Assembly (NCBI RefSeq): GCF_002933465.1
Contig: NZ_PSZE01000006.1
Span: 124,001-188,000, forward strand
Origin: Nocardia nova
Lineage (GTDB): Bacteria > Actinomycetota > Actinomycetes > Mycobacteriales > Mycobacteriaceae
Length of the DNA stretch: 64,000 nt
Reading direction: 5' to 3'
Part shown: piece by piece, positions 59,138 to 64,000 of the stretch
Layout: each line of letters opens with the position of its first letter
How positions within the stretch are numbered: the first letter of the stretch is position 1
The notes under the pieces: model-generated
What the model was told of the DNA's origin: nothing
The model's database searches: none
Seen by the model: only the letters and a program-made list of their open reading frames with translations
Program-made: the position numbers and the translations under genes

Positions 59138-59248
59138 TCAGCGATCGAACGCCGGGCGCACCCGCGACCCGGCCACCGTCATCCGAACCTGCACAGGGGA
59201 ATTCTCCTGTTTCAGGCCCCACTTCCCCGCCTGTGGGAATGCGCTCAC
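59138..59248 (-). CDS. Possible 36-residue ORF coupled to the WXG100-type gene
   Basis: A GTG at 59248 overlaps the TGA of the upstream gene (GTGA) and opens a 36-codon frame beginning VSAFPQAGKWGLKQ and ending RVRPAFDR, 16 bases before the giant ORF. It fills almost the whole intergenic gap. It has no recognisable domain or membrane segment. It may be a leader that couples translation across the gap, or chance. Confidence 0.3.
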   Translation of the reverse strand: MSAFPQAGKWGLKQENSPVQVRMTVAGSRVRPAFDR

Positions 59249-60894
59249 GGACCCTCCGCTTTCGGCCTCGACCGCATGTCCACACGGGCCATCGTCAGCA
59301 GCAGGCGGTGCAGTACCTTGGCCGGCCCGGGTGTCTGGACGCCGCCCTGCTCGACTCTGGCGAATCCCTCGGACAGCGCTCGGCCGGGGTCCAGCACACC
59401 GTTGCGGAAGCAATACTCGCTCAACTGGTCTCGCCAGCGACGATATCCATCGGTCACGTGTGCAAGGGTCCGGCCGTCGGTGCCCGTGACACGCAGGTAT
59501 TCGGTGATCAGTGCCCGTTGGACCATCGTGCGCGCCCGGAATCCGCCGACGAGATCGACCACCTGCCCGAGTTCGCGCAGCATCCGCGCGTGCACGGCGC
59601 GATCCGCAAGCTCGACCGGCCTGTCCCGCGTTCGATCGCGGCCGGACAGCGTGCCCGGGTCCGCGACGACGGCGTTGTCCAGGACGATCCATGGCTCCGG
59701 TGCCGCCGCCTGGGCACGGTTCTCCACGCGCGACAACTCGTCGCCGCCGTCGGCGACCGCGATGCCCCGCAGAGGGAGCGGGTACTTGGTCAGTACCGCG
59801 TCGACGGCCCCGGCGATCTCCAGCGCGGTCTGCGTGGTGATCCCCGACGTTTCGAATCCGGTCACCCGCAGGTTGTGCCGGGTCGCCATGGCATCGATGA
59901 TCTGCATCGCCTCGTCGGCCGTGACCGGACGCGGCGAGGGTTTCGGCGCAGCGTCTTTGCGCTGCTTGGGTTTCGGCTCGGGGTTCGGTGCGCTCGGCCG
60001 CCGAGGCGGCGATACCCGCGGGGGCGCCGACTGCCCCGGCTGGCTGCCGACGCCGGGCTTCGACCACGGCACGCCGGAACTGCGGGGCGCCGTGGGCGCC
60101 GAGGGCTTCGGGCCCGGCGATCGAGTGCCCGGGGCTGTCGTGGTCTCCGCCTTGGGAGCGGAAGCGGGAGGCGGTGTCGAGGGGGGTGTGGAAGACCGAG
60201 GCGCGGACGCCGAGGGCGGCGTCGCCGCGGCCGGGGCCGAGGCTCTGCGTCCGGAATTGTCGAGGTCGGACGGCGTCTGCTGTCGTCCGGCACTCGGTTC
60301 CTGCGAACCGGCGCCGGTCGAATCGCCGCTGCCCGGGCCGCGGCCGGAACTACCACCGGGAGAATCGGCGGGCGCGCCTGCGAGCGGCTGCCGGGCGGGT
60401 GGCTGCTGCGGGGTGGGCGTGCCGGTGTCGGCCGATACCGGTGTGCCGGCGCTCGACGGCACGGTCGGCTGTCGCCCCTGCTCCGGGCTGAACAGATCCC
60501 GGTTCGGGTTCGCGGCCTGGTTCGGCTGGTCGAACAGGGGGACATACCCGGATTCTGGATAAAGCGGGCTTCTCGGGTTCGGCAGCGAGTTCCGGATTCC
60601 GGCCCCGCCGTCGCGATCCTGATTCTCGAAGTTCTCGGCCAGCGCGTGCAGATTGGCGCTCAGTGTTTCGATGTTCTGCACGAGGTTCTCGAACCCGGAC
60701 AGGTTCCGGTCCGATTCCGGCACATACGATTCGGCGAACAGCCGGCCCGGTTCGTCGTCGCCCCAGCATTCGCCCTCGCGAGCGAGGTCGGACTTCAGTT
60801 CCGCCATCATCCGCGTGGTCTCGGCGGCGCGGGCGCGCAGTTCGGCTGCGGCATCGCGTAACTCGTCCGGATCGACGAATAACGACTGATCCAC
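59245..60894 (-). CDS. WXG100-type T7SS protein with long disordered linker and degenerate metallopeptidase-like C-terminal domain
   Basis: 549 residues from GTG 60894, chosen because GGGAG lies 7 bases upstream and the product starts VDQSLFVDPDELRDAAAEL. Residues 1-95 form a WXG100/ESX-like helical hairpin with a WG turn (GECWGDDEPG), the usual T7SS export signal region. Residues 110-330 are Pro/Ser/Thr/Ala-rich and probably disordered. The C-terminal domain (about 335-549) resembles the zincin-containing domain of the giant protein. It has similar beta-alpha segments (LRVTGFETSGITTQTALEIA, then PWIVLDNAVV) and RELGQVVD where an active enzyme would have HExxHxxD. It is therefore probably catalytically inactive. 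It lies directly upstream of the giant gene, the usual place for a secretion partner or chaperone-like subunit. Confidence 0.85.
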   Translation of the reverse strand: MDQSLFVDPDELRDAAAELRARAAETTRMMAELKSDLAREGECWGDDEPGRLFAESYVPESDRNLSGFENLVQNIETLSANLHALAENFENQDRDGGAGIRNSLPNPRSPLYPESGYVPLFDQPNQAANPNRDLFSPEQGRQPTVPSSAGTPVSADTGTPTPQQPPARQPLAGAPADSPGGSSGRGPGSGDSTGAGSQEPSAGRQQTPSDLDNSGRRASAPAAATPPSASAPRSSTPPSTPPPASAPKAETTTAPGTRSPGPKPSAPTAPRSSGVPWSKPGVGSQPGQSAPPRVSPPRRPSAPNPEPKPKQRKDAAPKPSPRPVTADEAMQIIDAMATRHNLRVTGFETSGITTQTALEIAGAVDAVLTKYPLPLRGIAVADGGDELSRVENRAQAAAPEPWIVLDNAVVADPGTLSGRDRTRDRPVELADRAVHARMLRELGQVVDLVGGFRARTMVQRALITEYLRVTGTDGRTLAHVTDGYRRWRDQLSEYCFRNGVLDPGRALSEGFARVEQGGVQTPGPAKVLHRLLLTMARVDMRSRPKAEGP

Positions 60895-61023
60895 GCGTAC
60901 TCCCGCGGTGACGGCGCTCGGCCCGGACCGTGCAACTCGGCAACGATGGCCGCAGTCGTCCGTCCGGTGTGTTGGGAGCAACGATTGTCGCGCGCACAGT
61001 GTGGCTTGGGGTTCCTCCTATTC

Positions 61024-62406
61024 TCAGCCGTGGGAATTGCGGCTGCCGGCCGCGAGACATTCGGCGGCGACGGTGATCGCCGCTCGCAACTGGCTATGGC
61101 TGAGAGCCGCGTAGCCGATCGGTGCGCCGAAGGTGCGCGGACTCCCGGCGTGATGGCGCGCCAGGCCGTCGAGCCGTACCCCGCGATCGCGGGCGTGGGC
61201 GATCGCGGCTTCCTCGACCGCCGTCGAATCGAGCGGAACGAGCACATGTGATCCGGCATGGTCGCCGACGACATCGAGCCCGCGCGCGCGAAGTTCGGCA
61301 ACCACCAGCGCCCGCCGCGGCGGCATCTCACGGCGCAGGCGGCGCAGGTGACGGGCCAGGTCGCCGTGCCGGGCGAGCTCGGCGAACACCAGCTGACCGG
61401 CGGGGGCCGGGCAGGTGCCGATGCTTTCCCGGTGGGCCGTCACGGCTTGCGTGATTGCCTGGGAGGCGACGAGCCAGCCGACACCCAGGGTGGTGGACAG
61501 AATTTTCGAGGTGGTGCCCAGATGGATCACCCGATTCGGGTCGAGACTCGCCAGCAGCGGCAACGGGGCACTGTCGTACCGCAATTCGCCGTCGTAGTCG
61601 TCTTCGATGATCAGCGCGCCGGTACGGCGGGCGAAGTCGATCAGTTCGACACGACGAGCGGCGGGCATCCGGGTGCCGAGCGGGAACTGATGGGCCGGGG
61701 TGCAGTAGACGGCACGCACATCGGCGGGAATTCTGTCCACTCGAATACCCTTGTCGTCCAGCGGTATCGGCAGCACCTCGATTCCCGCGGTCCGGAAGGC
61801 GCCGACCGCGCGGAGGTAGCCGGGATCCTCGACGGCCACGGTCTCGCCGCGGCGCAGCACGGCGTGTGCGAGTTCGCCTACCGCCGAACTGGTGCCCGAG
61901 GTGGCGAGGATGACACTGTCGGTGCCGGGAGCGAGGCCGCGATGGCGGAGCAGATGTTCGGTGATCATGGCCAGGTAGTCCGGTTCGCCACCGCGGTCCT
62001 TGCGCGCCGACGGCATCCGGTCGCTCGCCACGCGCCACGCGCGACGCCAGGCCGCGCGGTCTATCGCCGCTACGCAGGGGGAGCCCGGGGTCAGGTCGAG
62101 CAGTTCGCCGAAGGGATCCGAAAGAGCATTCGCCGCAACGGTTTCCGGCACCGATGCCGGTGCGGCTGTGAGGTAGGTGCCCGAGCCGTGCCGCCCGGAG
62201 ATCCACCCCTCGGCATGTAATTGGTCGTAGGCGGCGGTGACCACCGTGCGGCTGACGCCCAGCCGGGCGGCCAGGGCACGGGACGAGGGGAGTCGCTCGC
62301 CACCTCGCAGTCGGCCGGCCGTCGCCGCGGCGCGCAGTTCGTCGGCCACCTGGACCGACAGCGGGCGTGGTGAATCGCGATCGATCGACAGCGGGAGGTC
62401 CTCCAC
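61024..62406 (-). CDS. MocR/PdxR-type regulator (GntR HTH fused to aminotransferase-like domain)
   Basis: About 460 residues from GTG 62406, chosen because AGGGAG lies 4 bases upstream; an in-frame ATG at 62493 adds 29 residues without a good site. Residues 10-80 are a GntR winged helix (LPSSRALAARLGVSRTVVTA, then GRHGSGTYL). The remainder is a fold-type I aminotransferase domain with the PLP-binding lysine in HLGTTSKILSTT and the partner motif EDDYDGELRYD. MocR proteins use the second domain as a sensor and commonly control vitamin B6 or amino-acid genes. The divergent PPOX-family gene is the obvious target, so the closest functional analogue is PdxR. Confidence 0.94.
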   Translation of the reverse strand: MEDLPLSIDRDSPRPLSVQVADELRAAATAGRLRGGERLPSSRALAARLGVSRTVVTAAYDQLHAEGWISGRHGSGTYLTAAPASVPETVAANALSDPFGELLDLTPGSPCVAAIDRAAWRRAWRVASDRMPSARKDRGGEPDYLAMITEHLLRHRGLAPGTDSVILATSGTSSAVGELAHAVLRRGETVAVEDPGYLRAVGAFRTAGIEVLPIPLDDKGIRVDRIPADVRAVYCTPAHQFPLGTRMPAARRVELIDFARRTGALIIEDDYDGELRYDSAPLPLLASLDPNRVIHLGTTSKILSTTLGVGWLVASQAITQAVTAHRESIGTCPAPAGQLVFAELARHGDLARHLRRLRREMPPRRALVVAELRARGLDVVGDHAGSHVLVPLDSTAVEEAAIAHARDRGVRLDGLARHHAGSPRTFGAPIGYAALSHSQLRAAITVAAECLAAGSRNSHG

Positions 62407-62490
62407 GGTGCTCCCTTCGGCTCGAATGCCCGACCGCGACGATGGTGCGGCGTCCGCACAAGTGGACGTCCGGAATAGCTCCTGATTGGC

Positions 62491-62532
62491 CATATGACGA
62501 TGCCACCCGATCGTAGACCCTGGTCATATGAC
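62491..62532. promoter_or_regulatory. CATATGAC direct repeat in the divergent promoter (candidate MocR operator)
   Basis: CATATGAC occurs at 62491-62498 and again at 62525-62532, 34 bases start to start; with flanks both read GG(C/T)CATATGAC. The second copy covers the start codon of the PPOX-family gene. MocR regulators usually bind direct repeats between themselves and their divergent target, which fits this position. Not confirmed. Confidence 0.5.
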
Positions 62533-63202
62533 AGGAACACCCACTCGCCCGAAGCTCTCGCCGACCTCGCGGAGCACCGTCACCCGCTACCGGGACCGCG
62601 CCGCCACCAACCGCGCGGCCCTGGACGAGGTGCTCGACGCCGGGCTGATCTGTCATATCGGGGTGACCCTGCACGGCGCGCCCGTCGTGCTGCCGACGGT
62701 CTACGGCCGCAGCGCGGACACCCTGTATCTGCACGGATCCACCGGCGCCGGTAACCTGCGCGCCGCCCTCACCGGTGACATCTGTGTCGCGGTGAGTCTG
62801 GTCGATGCGATCGTGTATGCCCGGGCGGCCATGCACTTTTCGATGAACTACCGCTCCGCCGTCATCCACGGGCGTCCGGTCGAAATCACCGACCTCGAGG
62901 AGCGGCTACGCGCGTTGCGCGCCATCGTCGAACATTCCGCCCCCGGCGCCTGGGACACCGTGCGCGCTCCCGACAAGAAGGAGTTGGCGGCCACCCTGGT
63001 CTTGGCCCTCGACCTCACCGAGGCGTCGGTGAAGACGCGCACCGGCGATCCCTCCGACGATCCCGCCGACCTGAACAGCGACGCCTGGGCGGGCCTGCTC
63101 CCGATCCGTCAAGTCTTCGGCGATCCGATCCCGGCGCCCGACCTGGTACGCCCGGGCGCCGTCCCGGACCACGTGACGGCGCGGATCCTCACCACGCGGT
63201 GA
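62528..63202 (+). CDS. Pyridoxamine 5'-phosphate oxidase-family flavoprotein
   Basis: 224 residues. The split-barrel FMN-binding fold is indicated by GLICHIGVTLHGAPVVLPTVYG near residue 40, LYLHGSTGAGNLRAAL, ICVAVSLVDAIVYARAA and HFSMNYRSAVIHGRPVEI. This order is typical of the PPOX/NimA-like class. The true PdxH phosphate-binding signature was not recognised, so it may be a related flavin- or haem-dependent oxidoreductase. No ribosome site precedes ATG 62528, which suggests a leaderless transcript. Divergent from the MocR gene, and overlaps the next minus-strand gene by 14 bases at the 3' ends. Confidence 0.88.
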   Translation: MTGTPTRPKLSPTSRSTVTRYRDRAATNRAALDEVLDAGLICHIGVTLHGAPVVLPTVYGRSADTLYLHGSTGAGNLRAALTGDICVAVSLVDAIVYARAAMHFSMNYRSAVIHGRPVEITDLEERLRALRAIVEHSAPGAWDTVRAPDKKELAATLVLALDLTEASVKTRTGDPSDDPADLNSDAWAGLLPIRQVFGDPIPAPDLVRPGAVPDHVTARILTTR

Positions 63203-64000
63203 CCGGTACCTCGAATCGTTCGATCGCCTTCCGCGCGAAATCGACCAGCGCATCGGAGGATTCGATCCGCTCCTGATCCAGGCCCACCACAGCGAGGGTG
63301 TACGTGTGCCCGATCCGGCACAGGTAGGCCGCGAGGCGGGTACGGGGGAGCGCCGTCGGCTGCAGTCCGGGATGGATGGCCCGGGCGGCGACGCCGGTGC
63401 AGCGATGTGGGCCCAGTTGCGCCAGCGAGGCCGGGAGGGTGCCGATGTTCGAGCACAGAATGTCACGTTCGCCCGCACCGCGGGAGAGCCGATGGGCGAC
63501 GCGCGCGGGCAACACCTGCAGCAGTTCCGCGGGCATACCGTCGGGTCCGGAGATGTGGTATTCGTATGCGGCCCGGCACTTCTCGCGCAGGGACGCTGGT
63601 GTGTCGGTGCGCTCGACCACCACTTCGGTCATCGCCATGTCGTTGTCGACGCGGCGACCGTCGCGGGTGTCGACGGGAACGGCGGCGGTTATCGCCGGAT
63701 CGGGAAAGCCGCTGTCCCACAGTATCTTCGCGATGATATGGAGGAACAGGCTGTTCGCCGTTCCGCCCCGCCCCGCCGCGGCCAGCTCCCAGTCCGCCGC
63801 CGGAAATTGCAGGACCGCATTGGATGTCGTCGCCGTTTCGGCGCTGCGGCCGGCTCCGCCACCGGATCCCCGGGGCGCCCCATGTCGCAGGGCGCGCGTG
63901 GTGCCGGACAACACGGTGGTCCACTGCCGGGCCGCATCGGCCCAATCCGACTGCGGCGCCGCATATTCCGTGAGCGGCGTGCCGGCCAGCGCGTGGTCGA
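63189..64000 (-). CDS. Condensation-superfamily acyltransferase, C-terminal part (PapA/WS-DGAT-like)
   Basis: The frame is open to the right edge, so only the last about 270 residues are seen; a GTG at 63914 is internal, since preceding codons continue sensibly (LTEYAAPQSDWADAARQW). The segments NSLFLHIIAKIL, ITAAVPVDTRDGRRVDND and DILCSNIGTLPASL correspond to the C-terminal half of the chloramphenicol-acetyltransferase-like fold. In WS/DGAT and PapA proteins this half carries a similar VPxxxR...N and SN(V/I)xG pattern. The catalytic HHxxxDG would lie outside the window. Probably an acyl transfer enzyme of lipid or glycolipid metabolism; the exact family is uncertain. Confidence 0.7.
   Translation of the reverse strand, partial: DHALAGTPLTEYAAPQSDWADAARQWTTVLSGTTRALRHGAPRGSGGGAGRSAETATTSNAVLQFPAADWELAAAGRGGTANSLFLHIIAKILWDSGFPDPAITAAVPVDTRDGRRVDNDMAMTEVVVERTDTPASLREKCRAAYEYHISGPDGMPAELLQVLPARVAHRLSRGAGERDILCSNIGTLPASLAQLGPHRCTGVAARAIHPGLQPTALPRTRLAAYLCRIGHTYTLAVVGLDQERIESSDALVDFARKAIERFEVPVTAW

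Overview
The window is high-GC actinobacterial DNA with long overlapping open frames, GTG starts and few intergenic gaps. A giant non-ribosomal peptide synthetase (NRPS), a CpnT-like type VII secretion (T7SS) substrate with a WXG100-type partner, and a DyP peroxidase/encapsulin pair together suggest a mycolate-type actinomycete. Nocardia is the best guess. No rRNA, tRNA, CRISPR array or insertion sequence was recognised.

Layout. (1) 1-22592 (+) is the 3' part of an NRPS with six complete elongation modules. A final C domain is followed by a decayed adenylation domain, and there is no thioesterase. (2) 22.6-28.0 kb (+) holds a truncated Uma2-like gene, a two-gene ABC transporter, and a MarR regulator with an inverted repeat and a tandem repeat upstream, followed by a DHA2-type MFS exporter. 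(3) 28.0-32.8 kb (-) holds a Nudix hydrolase, a small membrane protein, encapsulin, its DyP peroxidase cargo, a cupin, and a folA-thyA pair. (4) 32.8-37.5 kb is a mixed stretch: cobF, an exported protein and an Fpg/Nei glycosylase on +, then a type-B carboxylesterase and a DUF2630 protein on -. (5) 37.8-60.9 kb (-) is the most unusual region. A WXG100-type protein is followed by a possible 36-codon coupled ORF and then one uninterrupted 7105-residue ORF. (6) 61.0-64.0 kb holds a MocR/PdxR-type regulator divergent from a pyridoxamine-phosphate-oxidase-family gene, then the end of a condensation-superfamily acyltransferase.

The 7105-residue protein starts like CpnT-type T7SS toxins. It then strings together a SecA-like motor, many LuxR-type helix-turn-helix (HTH) units, a zincin motif, an RsbW-like ATPase, a PP2C phosphatase, a sigma-region-2-like stretch, two papain-like segments, a DUF218-like segment, a TraB/Tiki-like segment and a C-terminal segment with lipid-kinase-like motifs. 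Short linker motifs recur between modules. This is the best candidate for an undescribed system: a secreted or surface-deployed multi-effector that mimics regulatory and signalling domains. Domain names here come from motifs read by eye and need profile and structure searches.

Functional links. Encapsulin and DyP form a peroxidase nanocompartment; the DyP C-terminus is a canonical cargo-loading peptide. folA and thyA form the thymidylate/folate pair. MarR probably controls the downstream exporter, and the MocR regulator probably controls the PPOX-family gene. The ABC transporter next to the NRPS could export its product, but this is positional inference only.
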